64,000 nt of DNA. It comes from Amoeboaphelidium occidentale (Eukaryota > Aphelidiomycota > Aphelidea). Both the position numbers and the translations under genes were made by a program. Numbering within the stretch: position 1 is the first letter of the stretch; every line of letters starts with the position of its first letter. Under the pieces are notes generated by a model. That model was not told where the DNA came from. It was given only the letters and a program-made list of their open reading frames with translations, and searched no databases. Positions 39,676 to 51,745 of the stretch are shown piece by piece. Location of the stretch: the NCBI GenBank assembly GCA_023515795.1, contig JALGPX010000045.1:4069-68068 (forward strand). The letters run 5' to 3'.

Positions 39676-42600
39676 CTAAAGAACATTCTCGGTTGCGCGT
39701 GTGCCAAAGAATAGTTTCTCAGTAGTGCCTACGGCTTCATCACCCTTTTTGACAAGCTTATACAATTTTCCCAGTCGGTTTTCATAATGCTGAATTATCT
39801 TCTTCATCTGTGCTTCGCTTACAACTTTACCATTCTTCTTTAACTCATGGCTGTTCGCCAGAATCCCGTAAGCAGTATGATCATCAACAAGATTCTTGTC
39901 ATTGTCATTAAGTCTGGAGTGAATATTTTCCTGACTCTGTCGCATTGACTGAGCTTGAGATAGAGTTGCAATCTTCTCTTCTAGTCTCATTATCACATCT
40001 TGGTTACTCATTAATTCTTGATCAACATCATGGAGTTTTTTCTTGTAGAACTGACGACTAAGTTCGTATTTCTTTAGTTGCTTCTTCAATTTCACAACTT
40101 CTTCCTGAGCAGCTGAATCTGTTGAGCTAGTTACTTGAGTTGTGGCGTTCGAGTAAGATTTGACGGAATTGATGAAAGTTTGACATTGTTTCTCCTTAAC
40201 ATCAGGTCTGGTTTGCAATGCAGCATCTCTGGTTGAAACTACTTTGGATGCTCTTTGCTGCAAATCTTCAAACTGTTCATTCTCAAGTTTTTCGATTCTT
40301 TTTCTGAGAACTTCCTGTCCCGACTCGACTTCTTCCAATTGAATGAGCAGCTTTTCATTAGTAAGTCTCAAAGAGGTCAACTCTTGGTTCTTTTCCAGAA
40401 TAGATTGCTGAGCCTTTGACAAGCTTGACCTTAAATCTTCATTCACGGTCTCCAAATCAGAAATCAAAGCTTCGTTGTTTTCAAGAAGTTGTTTCATTTC
40501 AGAGTATCCCTTCTCAGCCTGGTCTCTGACAGAGCTGTACTCGCCTTGGTACTTTTGAAGTTCTTCATTCAGAATCTCAATCTTTTGAATCTTTTCCTCC
40601 GTGGACTTCTTTTGCTCTTCCAATTGAACTTTCAATATGGCAAGTTCGCCTCCGTTTAATTCTAGCTTCTCACATAAGGCTTGCTTCAACAATTTTGTCA
40701 TTGAGTGAAGCTGGATCATGTTTAAATTGTCAGAGGCATCAGATGGAATACTCTCAAGAGTCTTCAAGTCAGTTGTTAGCATGTCACAAATTGTTCCATA
40801 AGTGAGCTTCAAGTAATTATTGAACTCATTCTTGCTGAACGCAGAGTTATTGGTCATAGATTCGATTTCTTTGGCTTTGAGAGTAAGGTTCTGTTCATAT
40901 ATCTCAAGAGTGGATTCCAAACTGCGATTGCTCTTAGCGTACTCTTCAATCAAAACTTTGCTCTCGATCAGATTAACTCGCACAGAATGGAGTTCAGAAG
41001 ACAAGGTCTTGATTTGAACTTCTTTTTCATGAACATTTTCATTCAATATCTTAATTTCCGAAGCAAGAGCCTCAGTTTCCGTATTTAAGTCCCTTTTCAG
41101 AAGTTCCACATCTTTGTTTAGCAGCGCCTTTTCTTTTTCTATATCCTTGACCTGTTGCTGAAGATTCATATTCTCCTTGTTTGAAGTATCTAACTCTGTT
41201 TTAGTTTCAGTCAAAGCCTTTGAAGCGTTGTCCAGATCACTTTCCAATGCCTTGATCTTCATGGATAACTCTTCCACAGCCAACTGCTTTGCTGCAGACA
41301 GATCCTCAACATCCAGCTCCAAAGACACCCGTTTTTCATCAAGCTCAGATACTTTGGACTTCAATCCTTCTAAAATTTCCTCGGATTGTGCTAACTCGTA
41401 AGACTTGGTCTTATTCTCTTCTTCAAGCGCTGTGATTTTTGTCTGAAGTTCTGAGATTCGCTCTTGAAGACTAACGATAAACTGTTCTTTTTCGGAATGC
41501 TTGCGACAAGCATCATCCTGGGCAGCACTCAAGCCTGCTGATTTGCTCTCCAATTCATGAATCAATGCCAACTTCGTTTGAAGATCAGATCGAAGTCCGG
41601 ATACGGTTTCATTCAATGATTTCAATGTGGATTCTCTTTCATCCAACAATGTCTTCGTCGAATCAAGTTCAGCATGATACGTATCTGATTGCAACTTTTC
41701 TTCTGCTAGCAGCTTTTCGATACTTTCAGTAATGTCATGAAGCTCTTCACATTCTTTCTTTGAGGCTTTCAATTCTTTTTCCGAAATAGACAATTTTTGT
41801 TGCAACTCTTCTTTCTCTTTGATCGCATTGCTTAATTCAGTTTTGTTACTTGTCTGGGAATTCTCAAGATCAGTTACAAGCAACAAAAGCTCTTCTTCCT
41901 TCTTCAAAGATGTTTCTAACTCAGAACTCAGCTTATCGACTTCAGAAGTAAGCTTAGCAACAGTGTTTCTTTCTTCTTGCAAAACATTCAATGAATCTTC
42001 AAGGCGAGCCTCTAATTCGGATCTCTCGTTCATAAACGCAAATTGAATCTCTTCAAGCTCATTTAGCTTTCCTTCGTATTCGCTAATGAGATTTTCTTTC
42101 TCATTCTTCAACGTCTTAGCTCTTTCCTTCTCAGCATCATACTTCTCAGCCAACAGAACATTTTCCTCCACAAGATCCGTGCTTTCTTTCCTCATTTTTT
42201 GAACCTGAGATTGTATCATCTTCATCTTGTGTCCAGTCAATGTTTCAATTGTGTATTCAAAGGCTTTGAGCTTTCCGAGAATACTAACAGAGAAAATCTT
42301 CGCTTTCTTTGTAAATTCGCTAAGCAGATTATCTTTTAAAGTTAGACATGTAAAGACACTTACTCAGTAGGTATTGAATCATTTCCTGGCTGTGCATCAT
42401 AGCTTTCTTTGACATGATCGATTCTTCCTCTGCAGAATATTCTTCCTGGAAGAGCTGCGCTTCAAGATTATTGCATCTTTCTGACAGAGCAGTGTTCTGC
42501 GAGTAAACTGTTCTTAGCTCAGACTGATAATGACCTGTATAAGTCTTTACTTTGGCTGAAATCATGTTCTTCATGTGAGATAGTTTAGTCCTGTAGACTT

Positions 42601-44851
42601 CAACCAATGATTGCATTTCAGTTCTAGCATCTTGAACCATCATTTTAGCTTCATCAAAATTCATTTCACGTGTCGAAACAAGCTCTTTTAGGACCAACAA
42701 GCCCTCATTGATATTCTCAAGATTGACAGTCTCTGGCTTGCCCATAAAACGAGCAGGAGAAGACGGTCTCTCAATATTTGCGAGACTAGAAGCGCATTCT
42801 TTAACTTTGCTTGAGTAAGTGACAAAATTCGAGATAATGGAAGCAGACTCTTGAATCTTCGACTTGAAAACTTCCAAGTTTTCTGAAAGTTCAATAATCT
42901 TTGCATCTTTCTCATCAAGCGACGAAGCGTTAGTAGAAGCTAGCAAGTCAACGCGAGAGGAAAGCGCAAGACGTTCCCTGTTCAATGAGTCGATCGATTC
43001 TTTGTTGAGGTGCAAAGTATCTGTGAGCTTGGTAGCTTTGTTTTCGAGATTTGATAACTTTTCTTCGACCTTGGAGCTCAAAGACTCAGCTGCACCAATT
43101 CTCTGATCATATTCTTCTTTGGTTGACTGATAAGATGCCAACAATGAAGAAACATTTTCTAAACAGCGGCTTTCCATGAGTTGATTCGACTTTTCAACGA
43201 TTGCAGCGTACTTTGTAGAAATAGAGGTGATCTCTTTCTTCATGTTCTCGTACTTGTTGTTAATTTCTAAGTGCTGTCTCTTTGACGCTTCGAGTTTCTC
43301 CTCGCATTGCTTCAAGTCCTTCTTAGCCAGCTCGTGCTTCTGCTGACTTGAATATAAATCATCTTTCGTTGCATCCAATTCCGTTTGTAACTCTTTCACA
43401 GTATCCATTGACATTTTAGTTCTTTCCTTCATCTCGTTAGAAAGCTTCTCAATCTCCAATTCTAAAACAGTTTCTTGTTTTTTGAAACTCTCTACAATTT
43501 GCTCAAGATCTCTAATCTTTCGAGTGTAATTCAACTCCAACTCTGTGGTGCTCTTTGAAGATGACAATTCTGCTTGTTTCAACTTGAACTTCAATGAATT
43601 CAATTCAGCTTCATGGGTAGCAATTTTCTCTCTCAAAAGAGCCAATTCATCACTGTGTGATTGCTTCAACTGCATTTCTTTTGAATGGAAATCTTCTTGC
43701 TGAGCATCAATCTTTTGCATGAGTTCCTTGTTCACGTTCTCCGCTTTCTTAAACAATTCTTCCTGCTTTTTAGATTGCAAAGTCAAAATTCTTATTTCTC
43801 TTTCTTTTTCATTGATAACATCCTTGAGTGAAGACACTTCTCTTTGCATACTGAAACTAACATCGATGCTTTTTGCGTCAAGGTTGGCAATTCGCTTTGC
43901 ATCAATATCAGCCTCCAACATCTTGACAGAACGTTGCAAGGAAGAGATTGTGTTGTCTTTTTCAGCTATACTATGCTTCATACTCTTCAAGACTTTTGCA
44001 TTTTCTAACAGTTCTTTCTGTACTTTGGCCATGTTTTCCTTGTACTGTTTGATCTCTACAGAGTAAGCATCAAGAGACGCTGTCAACTTCTCCACATCAG
44101 AATTCTTCTTTTGATTTTCAGATTGCAATTCCTTAATTTGAAGGTCCTTAGTATCTAAAGCACGCTGCAACTCTTCTTCTACCTTCTTGCTGTGACCACT
44201 GTCCTTGAACATACCAAGAGATTTCGATCTGATAGACTCAAGCTCGCTTCGAAGGTTAACAACATCTTGGCGTAACCTTAGCAAATCCGAATCCTTTTCA
44301 TTTAACAAATTTACATACTTTTGTTCCGTTGCTTCTGAAACACCAATCAGAATCTTCAAATCCTCAACAACACCTTCCAAGACTTCTTCCATATTCTGCT
44401 CATACTGAGCTGCTTCTTCATACACAAACGGCTGAGGCCCAAATAAAACCAACGATTCTTTTGACGGAGATTCCGGTGACTGTCGCAAACTCTTTGAGAA
44501 CGTTGCTAACTGACTGAGAAGTTCCAGCGACTTTGTAGAAACTGCTCGCTTCAGCTTGAAGTTGTCAACACTTTCTGTAGATTTAAACCCTTCCCGAGAC
44601 TGAAGCATTTCCTTTAATTGAAGATTCTCATCACTCAGAGCGTTTATAACTGCTTCATAGTCCGAAATTATAAGTTTGTTGGTCTCATTCTTCTTTTGGA
44701 GGGTTGAAACTTTTGTTTCTATCTGAGTGAGCCTCGTCGTAGGAGTAGTGGAGCGCTGTTGCTGTTGTTGTGGCGAATGTTGTCGAGAGGAACTGCGGCC
44801 TTTTGAGGGGCTGAAGTCCGTTGAAAGTGTTGCGTTTGAATGTTCAGCCAT
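39676..44851 (-). CDS. Large coiled-coil protein of unknown function
   Basis: Exons 42364-44851 and 39676-42332 join over a 31-nt intron (GTAAGT donor, TCTAACTTTAAAAG acceptor) to give 1,714 residues. Almost the whole length is heptad-rich coiled coil, like tethering, centrosomal or spindle-pole scaffolds. The N-terminal 40 residues are Ser/Gln-rich (SPSKGRSSSRQHSPQQQQQ), and an S/P-rich break occurs near residue 700 (RPSSPARFMGKPE). The C-terminus is less repetitive (DDHTAYGILANSHELKKNG, IIQHYENRLGKLYKLVKKG). No motor, GTPase-binding or membrane domain is seen, so Golgin, kinesin-associated and basal-body roles are all possible. It is divergent from SMC1 over a 337-bp shared region. An exact sense TTGTTTCAAC lies 11 nt before its ATG. 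Confidence 0.8.
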
Positions 44852-44862
44852 TCGTCGTCGAT

Positions 44863-44872
44863 GTTGAAACAA
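44863..44872 (-). promoter_or_regulatory. TTGTTTCAAC motif upstream of the coiled-coil gene
   Basis: Exact sense-strand copy, 11 nt before the ATG at 44851. Confidence 0.45.
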
Positions 44873-45140
44873 ACTTTAGCGGAGCGGTGGTCGTTGGCCA
44901 CAGGGCACAGCGGCGCAAGTTTCTGAGGATTTATGGTTATGAGGGTATCCGATTAGAGGGCTAATAGCGTCATAGCATGTATCGACTTGAAACAATTGTC
45001 AAAGCCCGCTGACTCTAATGCTAATAGCAATCTAGCTTGCTCAATTAGCGCGTAATACTCCTCAGTCCTCATTGATCTTCCTGCAACTTCTTGAAACATC
45101 ATTTTTAAGCCAAGCTAAGAGATTTACATTCCTGCTCAAA

Positions 45141-45150
45141 CTGTTTCAAC
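45141..45150 (+). promoter_or_regulatory. CTGTTTCAAC motif upstream of SMC1
   Basis: One mismatch from TTGTTTCAAC, in sense orientation 38 nt before the SMC1 ATG. Confidence 0.4.
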
Positions 45151-45188
45151 TGTTTTCCTTCTAGTAAACAACTGAAACCGTTCCGTAA

Positions 45189-48100
45189 ATGGGTAAATTA
45201 GTCCGCCTGGAATTAGAAAACTTCAAGTCTTACAAGGGCCATCAAGCTATTGGTCCCTTTTCAACATTCACATGTATTATTGGCCCTAATGGTGCAGGTA
45301 ATTTCCCTAATTGTTGTTGTTTCAAGCTGATTTCCGGCAAGGCAAGAGCAATCTCATGGACGCAATAAGTTTCGTTCTTGGTATTCAGAGTTCTGTTCTA
45401 AGAAGCAAAGAGTTGAAGGATTTGATTTATCGTTCCGGTTCTGAAGAAGGTTCTGAAGAAGTCAATGATGTTGATAGCGACGGGTGTTACGTTATGGCTG
45501 TTATTGAAGATTCCGATGAGGAAAATCGTGAGCGTTTCTTTAAAAGAAGTATTCTCAAGAGCGGATCAAGCGAGTACCGCATCGATGGTCGCGTGGTGTC
45601 GTTTGATCAATACAAAAAAGTTCTGGCTGGAATGCGACTGTTTGTGAAGAGTCGTAACTTTCTGGTGTTTCAGGGTGACGTTGAAGCAGTAGCATCGCAA
45701 ACAGGTTTGAAATTAACGAAAATGTTTGAAGAAATATCCGGTTCAGAAGAGTATAAACAGGAATATGATCAACTGAAGGAAGAGATGGAAAAGGCTGCAG
45801 AGAATTCAGCTTTTAATTTCAACAAGAAGCGCGGCATTCAGAGTGAATACAAGCAATGCAAAGAACAGAAGGAAGAAGCTGAAAGATATGAAAGCATGGA
45901 GAAGGAAAAAGCGTCTCTGTTGGTGAAGACAAATCTGCTTCAAATGTACAAATTGCAAGAAGAACGTGAGAATTTGGTTCAGAAGATGAAAGAGAAACAC
46001 AAAGAATTGAATGAACACAAGGAAAACAAAAAAGTATTGGAGGATGAGATTTCAAATAAGAAAAAGGAAGACGGGAAGGAACATAAGAAATACTTGCAGA
46101 AAGAGAAGCAGTTGAAGGCTAAAGAGGAGGATTTATCAAAAGCAAGAAGAGTTGTCATTGATCAAGAAGAGCAAGTGTCATACTCCAGCAAGAGGCTCAA
46201 AGAATTACAGGATGCAAAAGTGAAACAAGAAACAAAGATTGCAAAGTTGGAAGCAGATATCGTAGAATTGCAGAAAGAGTCTAAGCAAGTCGAAACTGCT
46301 AAAGGAAAGTATGAAAAAGAATTACAAAAGCAACTTCAAAATGCTGAAATGACACCTGAAGTCAAGGCAGAGTATGATGAACTGAAGCAAGTATTGTACA
46401 ACGAGACTAAAGAAGAAAGAGCTCAGCTAGATGAATTGAAACTCGATGAAAAGAAGCTGGAGATTGAAGTTGCAGCAAAGAAGCGAGAGATTGAGCAAAT
46501 CAACCAGAGAATATCTTTCCTGGAGAACAAAGAAAAGATTGAGTTGATAGAGAGAAAGGATGAATTAGAAGCTTTTGTAAAGAAGACTTTGGCATTGCTT
46601 CAGGAGAGTGGAAGCCAATTGCAAGATTGCGAGAAGAATCTTAAGAAAGCAAGACAAACAGAAAAGGAAGTCGAAGAGCGTTTAAAGAATGTCTATGAAA
46701 ATTTGAATAATTACAAGCATGAAATGAAAACCAGTGAAAGAAAGAAGAGATTCTTGGAAGCTGAAGAATCTATGAAGAGACTATTTGGCAGTGAGAATGT
46801 TTTCGGGAGACTTGTTGAGTTAGTTAGACCTCGTTTGAAGAAACATGATCTAGCTATTCAGACACTTATGGGCAAACATCTTGATAGCATTCTTGTTCGA
46901 GATGACAAGGTTGCCATGGAATGCATTGAATTTTTAAAACAACACAGAATTCCTCCAATGACATTTATTCCAGTGAATTCAATAGTTGTGAAACCTATTC
47001 AAGAAAAGTACCGCAGTTTGCCAGGTTGTAAAATGGCATTTGATTTGTTGGACTTTGATGAGATGTATCAAAGTGCAGTGATGTACGCTTGTGGCAATGC
47101 TATTGTTTGTGATACTTTGAATGTTGCAAGAGATATTTGTTATAACAAGCAACAGAAAGTTAAAGCGGTAACTTTAGATGGAACAGTTATTCACAAGAGT
47201 GGAATAATCAGTATCAACCCTTTCGCAAATGGACAAGGTGAAGTATCAGCTATAAGTAAATGGGACTCTAGTGATTTGGAGAAGCATATTAAGCTGAAGG
47301 ACCGTTTTGAGAATGAACTTCAAGAACTTTCAAAAGAAATGAATCAACTTGAACGTCAAAAGAAGAATCTGAGTGAGTTTGTTACAAGTGAAGATTTGAA
47401 GAGAAAGAGAGCTGAAGATGAATTGACAATTGTTTTGTCTAAGATCACGTCTATTGAGAATGAATTAAATAATAGTTTGCGTGTAGTTCTAGAAAAGGAA
47501 CAGAAAGCGTTGACTGAATTGGAAGGCAGTAAAAGCTTTGTGATTGCAGCGGAATTGCATGAACTTATTGAATCCAAACGAGCAGTTGTTTACAAAGACT
47601 TTATGAGAAAGCATAAGCTAAAGCAGTTACCTAATGATGATGAAGCCGGTGTAGTAAATGAGTCGAACAAGAGATTGCTCGAGTTCCAAAATCAGATCGA
47701 TTTATTACACAGCCAGTTGCAGTTGCTTCAAGGTCAGCTGGAAAATCACCATGAAAAGATCCAAAAAATCAATGACCAATTGAGAACTATTGATGTCGGT
47801 ACTTCTGAAAAGGAGCTAGAGTCTGCTAAATCTAGCTTGAAGTCTATTCTGGATGATGTTGAAGAACTGAAGAAGGAATTAAAGAATCCTAAACGAGAAG
47901 CTGTCTTGGCTGAAATCAAAGAACTTAAACGTGCAGTTTATGGCTGTTCAAAAGCAGTGGAAGAATGTGAGAAGGAGATTGCAATCATGGAAGCAAGAAC
48001 AGACAGAATCAAAGAAGACTTGACCTCTTCGCTGAAGAATTGTGAAATGGAAGAAATCTCCGTGAAGCATGAACAAACTAAAGATGGTGATGTCATAATT

Positions 48101-48880
48101 GACTTTTCTTTGATATCTGGCTTATTGGAAGAAGATGAAGAATCTCTCGTGGAATTGATCAACAAGTATGAAACAAAACTCAGACAATTGATTAGTCAAA
48201 TGGAAGCAATGGCTCCTAATCTGAAGGCTATTGATAAACTGACTGATGTCCAAACAAGACTTGAGAACACTTTGAAGGAGTGTGATGAGAGCAGAAAAGA
48301 TGTCAAAGCTTTGCGTGATCGGTTCCTTGTTGTAAAGACGAAACGTTATGAACTATTTATGGCTGCTTTCAACCACATCTCAGGAAAAATTGATCACATT
48401 TACAAGGAACTAACAAGATCAAGAAGTTATCCAACAGGAGGAACAGCCTACTTAACCCTCGAAAGTTCAGAAGTAAGTCAAATCTTGTTTCAATGATATT
48501 TAACTACTTCTTCTGTTTAGGAACCCTATCTCCACCCCATAAAGTACCACGCTATGCCTCCAATGAAACGTTTCAGAGATATGGAACAATTGAGTGGTGG
48601 AGAAAAGACAATTGCTGCTCTTGCTCTCCTGTTTGCCATCCACTCTTTCCAACCATCCCCATTCTTTGTTCTGGATGAAGTAGATGCTGCTCTTGATAAT
48701 GCAAATGTTATGAAGATTGCAAGATATGTCCAAGAACATCATTCACAAGAGTTTCAGTTCATTATGATCTCTCTAAAGAATTCACTCTACCAAAAAGCAG
48801 ATTCCCTAGTTGGTGCATACCGTGATGTACCAGAGAAGAGCAGCAGAACTGTTACATTGGACTTGAGTGTATATGATTAA
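45189..48880 (+). CDS. SMC1: SMC1, cohesin ATPase subunit
   Basis: Exons 45189-45297, 45342-48472 and 48521-48880 (introns 44 and 48 nt) encode 1,199 residues, standard for Smc1. The first intron splits the Walker A motif ([20 protein letters not shown], residues about 31-50). A first coiled coil follows to about residue 515; the hinge lies at about 519-670 ([53 protein letters not shown]); the second coiled coil returns to the ABC signature [15 protein letters not shown] (near 1,104) and Walker [18 protein letters not shown]-terminal [13 protein letters not shown] and the hinge identify Smc1 rather than Smc3. With Smc3 and the kleisin it forms the ring that holds sister chromatids together. 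AATAAA is 4 nt after the stop. Confidence 0.97.
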
Positions 48881-48884
48881 AGTT

Positions 48885-48890
48885 AATAAA
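48885..48890 (+). terminator. AATAAA polyadenylation signal after SMC1
   Basis: Canonical AATAAA 4 nt downstream of the SMC1 stop codon. Confidence 0.5.
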
Positions 48891-49123
48891 GAGGTTATCT
48901 GAACTAAATCGCTAGCTCAATTGCGTAAGTATGACTAGGTAGTAACTACCCAAAAGCACACGCAGGAAGATATTAACCTTTCGTGGTTCGAAACAATCTC
49001 GTATACACTGAAACGAGTCAACTTCTAGGGAGATCAAGCTACATTCCTGAGCAATTGCAGCAACCTTCCTTTTTACGGGCGTCATCCAATCAGCTTTAGA
49101 TCGACATTGTTCGTCGTCATTTG

Positions 49124-49150
49124 CATCATCATCATCATCATCATCATCAT
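49124..49150 (+). repeat. (CAT)9 microsatellite
   Basis: Nine perfect CAT units upstream of the bZIP gene, followed by a CGT unit. It is non-coding in the gene model given here and likely length-variable. Confidence 0.9.
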
Positions 49151-49337
49151 CGTCGCACCGATCACAAACTCAACAATTTTTTCTTCTGCAATTTGACAGC
49201 AACAGCGAAAACCAAAAGAAAACTCGAAGCCTTTTCAGAGTAGAGGGAACTTAAACAGCAGCAGTTTACTATTTATCTTTTACTATTCTATTTTTACCCA
49301 ATTTCCTGCCACAAAGCGTTAAGAAAAGAAGAAGGAA

Positions 49338-50122
49338 ATGTCTGTTACTCAAAAGCAGCAACAGCAACAGCAACAACAAGAAAAAGACAAACTGCCAATA
49401 GTTGGATTCCTGGATACACTCGCAGCAGTTGCGTCGATCCAAGAGCGAGCCGACACTCTGGTAAGACTCGACCATGTGGATGACTAAAATGTTTGGTATA
49501 GCAAATACAATTACAACAACAAGAAGAACAGCAGCCTCAGCAGGATACTTGTAGAAACTCATCCTCAAGTAGAAATTATGAAAAGGGATCTTCCATTAGC
49601 TCTGGGGGAAGTGTAGTTACAGAATCCATTTCTGCTCAATCATCGTCAATGAACACAAATTCTTCTGCTACAGCTGGAATGGACCACCAACAAGGCTTTA
49701 TTTCTAATGACACAATCACCCCTTCAGAGTCTGCGTCGAATGTCTCTAATGGAATGTTTCTTAATAATCTTCCCAGGTATCAGTCATCCTTAGCTGCTGC
49801 ATCAAAGAATGGTGGTGGTGGTGGTGGCAGGACAACGTTAACTCCAATGATACAATCCACTTGTATAAATTCTAATGCTGCTGCTAATGAGTATGATCGC
49901 ATTCTACAATCAGAAGAACGCAGAAGATTACGAAATCGCGAGGCTGCTCAAAGATACCGACACAAACAAGTGGAACGAATGGATGAATTGGAACAGCGCA
50001 TACATCAATTGGAGCAGCAGAATGAGGAGATGCGGCATGAGCTTTTGGGATTGGAACAAATAAAAGAAGAAATGGAAGAAATTCTAAAGAAACGAAGCAC
50101 AAATTGTATTCATAATAAATGA
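49338..50122 (+). CDS. bZIP transcription factor
   Basis: Exons 49338-49460 and 49502-50122 (intron 41 nt) give 247 residues. The C-terminal bZIP is clear: the basic region RRRLRNREAAQRYRHKQ carries the N-x-A-A-x-x-x-R-like pattern as NREAAQRYR, followed by a leucine/isoleucine zipper from VERMDELEQRIHQLEQQ through LLGLEQIKEEM. The R-Y after AAQ is closer to CREB/ATF-type than Yap-type basic regions. The N-terminus begins with a glutamine run, then KLPIVGFLDTLAAVASIQ, which could be a short activation or interaction helix; Ser/Asn- and poly-Gly-rich linkers fill the rest. Target genes are unknown. The stop is 3 nt from the convergent ING stop, so the two 3' UTRs must overlap. Confidence 0.88.
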
Positions 50123-50125
50123 TTA

Positions 50126-50826
50126 TTACTTTCTCTTCATTCTCTGCAGACAAGTAGCGCAGTACCACGTGCCTGTAGGTGGAGCATCCAAGCCTACGCA
50201 CTACAAAACAACATCAGATCATACCGAGAAAAAACATGAAAGTCTTACTGTAATGTGAAACCAGACGTATGGACACTTGTCTTCATTGTCGCACATGACC
50301 ATCTCGCCGAATGAAGGTTGTTGACAGAAGCAGTACCGTTCCAAGTCGCCGTCTATAAAATTGTAAGTGGGAGGTCGTTGTAATTACCATAAGAAGATGC
50401 GCTTGAGTCTGAGGATGTTTCTATGAGTTTCATTGAGCTATTTACTCCGGATACTGATGCAGCAGCTGCAGTAGAGCTTTGTAAGTAATTAGAATACTCT
50501 GTTCCACCACCAGAAGATTTCATTAATAATTCCATTAGTTTCCTGTCGTGCTTTTGTATCAATTCCACCAGTCTTTCGCTAAGGACGCACTTCTCTTCTG
50601 ATACTCTCCTGGCATCCTCATAAACACTCTTTATCTTTCCCATTAAATCATCTTTACCGTTACCGTTCCCACTACTGGAAGATATAAACTCCTTTTGTAA
50701 ATCTGATAGTTCTCTGCGTAGTTTATAAAAGGCATCGTCTCTGGTCTTAATTTCTATTAAATGGTTCTGTACTTCTGTCGGCAGCGAGTCGATGGATTCC
50801 AGAAATTCTTCCAAGTAAACTGCCAT
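50126..50826 (-). CDS. ING-family PHD-finger protein (Yng2/ING4-like)
   Basis: Exons 50388-50826, 50249-50352 and 50126-50200 (introns 35 and 48 nt) encode 205 residues. The N-terminal ING domain is visible in [20 protein letters not shown] and [19 protein letters not shown]. The C-terminal PHD finger is complete only after splicing: [30 protein letters not shown] and [15 protein letters not shown], with the aromatic residues used to read H3K4me3. ING proteins are subunits of histone acetyltransferase complexes (Yng2 in NuA4, ING4/5 in HBO1/MOZ). A BRPF/NTO1 scaffold, which can share a complex with such readers, lies 11 kb away. The last exon ends 3 nt from the bZIP stop on the other strand. 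Confidence 0.92.
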
Positions 50827-50850
50827 TCAAAAGTGATTGAAAAAAGATAT

Positions 50851-51415
50851 TCACAAGGAATTGAGTTTCCAACAAGGAATCTCCCTGGATTTCAACTTTA
50901 AATTATTTTTGAATGCTGCATCTTTCCATTGTGGTTGCCTTCCAAGACTTTGGTACATGAAGTCAAAATTTACAGTTGCACCATGTTGGTTCACTTGGTC
51001 CATCGTCTCTGGACACCATTTGTTTTGTGAGGTACAAACATCTGCGACTTTAACTTTAATTGTATTCAACTGAGGTCTGATATCGCTGTCAATTGCGCCA
51101 ACTACTTGAATAACGTAGCATTTACCACACATTGGGTTTATCTCGCCTGGTATATGTGGTCCAAACATGTTCTCGCTAACAGCAACCAAAGGAAATCTAC
51201 TATTTTCCGCTTCTTCCAATGTAGTGCCGCAGTCTATAAAGTAAGTATAATACATCAAGAAAAAGGTTACATGTTGTTGGGTTAGACATGAAGCTAAACG
51301 GTCTGTACCATGTTCCTGTCGCGGTGAAAACTTTGTTGGCTGAAGTTGAATCAGCAACAGGTTTGGCAATAGCGAAAGTTAATAAAGTAGTAGCAATTAA
51401 TAGAAATTGTTTCAT
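50851..51415 (-). CDS. Secreted double-psi beta-barrel (RlpA/barwin/expansin-like) protein
   Basis: Exons 51271-51415 and 50851-51233 (intron 37 nt) encode 175 residues. A signal peptide is clear (MKQFLLIATTLLTFAIA, cleavage near A17/K18). The mature protein has the DPBB signature pattern: ATGTWYRP, NPMCGKCYVIQVVG, VKVADVCTSQ and VNFDFMYQSLG. Cysteines at CGKC and DVC match disulfide positions of barwin-like domains. Related proteins bind or loosen polysaccharide cell walls, and some are GH45-like endoglucanases; a catalytic Asp pair cannot be confirmed, so wall binding is as likely as hydrolysis. The start is 24 nt from the ING ATG region on the same strand, making this gene the upstream one. 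Confidence 0.78.
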
Positions 51416-51745
51416 GATGATAATATCGTGAAAAAGCGTGGAATTATGACTCCTTTTATCCCGTTTCGAGCTCTGCTGTATCGTGCATATGATTGGTCCA
51501 TCTCTGATCAGTGAGATACACTGCATCCTTTGTGATAAAATGGGATGCAGCCCAGTAAGAGTGCCGCATTAAAAAAATTTCGTGACAGTGAAGAGTCTAA
51601 CTCGAAGACTCTCTATTAAACTGGGCCCTAATTCATGCTTCAAACCTGTCGTATTCGATTGATTGATTGATTACACGCAGTTTCAGGAAGGTTACACTAA
51701 TTGGTTTCAAACACGGCTCAACATTACGATCACATTGTTATTTAA
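51416..51745. other. Divergent intergenic region between the DPBB and RGS genes
   Basis: Contains no open frame of interest. It has a short GATTGATTGATT repeat near 51659-51670 and GGTTTCAAAC at about 51703, 37 nt before the RGS ATG, plus ATTTAAATG at the start codon. Confidence 0.4.

Larger units (their letters stand above)
44852..45188. promoter_or_regulatory. Divergent promoter region between the coiled-coil gene and SMC1
   Basis: A 337-bp region with no open frame of note. It has the TTGTTTCAAC element at the coiled-coil side (44863-44872) and CTGTTTCAAC at 45141-45150 plus CTGAAACCG at about 45170 on the SMC1 side. A palindromic-looking GCGCGT core lies near 45047. Both genes probably start within short 5' UTRs. 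Confidence 0.5.
48881..49337. other. Intergenic region with CAT microsatellite and CCAAT box
   Basis: No gene is visible. It holds AATAAA for SMC1 (48885-48890), CCAATCAG near 49086, a perfect (CAT)9 repeat, and CA- and A-rich sequence leading to the bZIP start codon. The long leader is unusual for this compact window and is probably the promoter and 5' UTR of the bZIP regulator. Confidence 0.5.

Noticed and set aside
48881..49337. A small gene or RNA in the long SMC1-bZIP gap
   Set aside because: No open frame, tRNA-like fold or conserved motif beyond a CCAAT box and a CAT microsatellite is seen.
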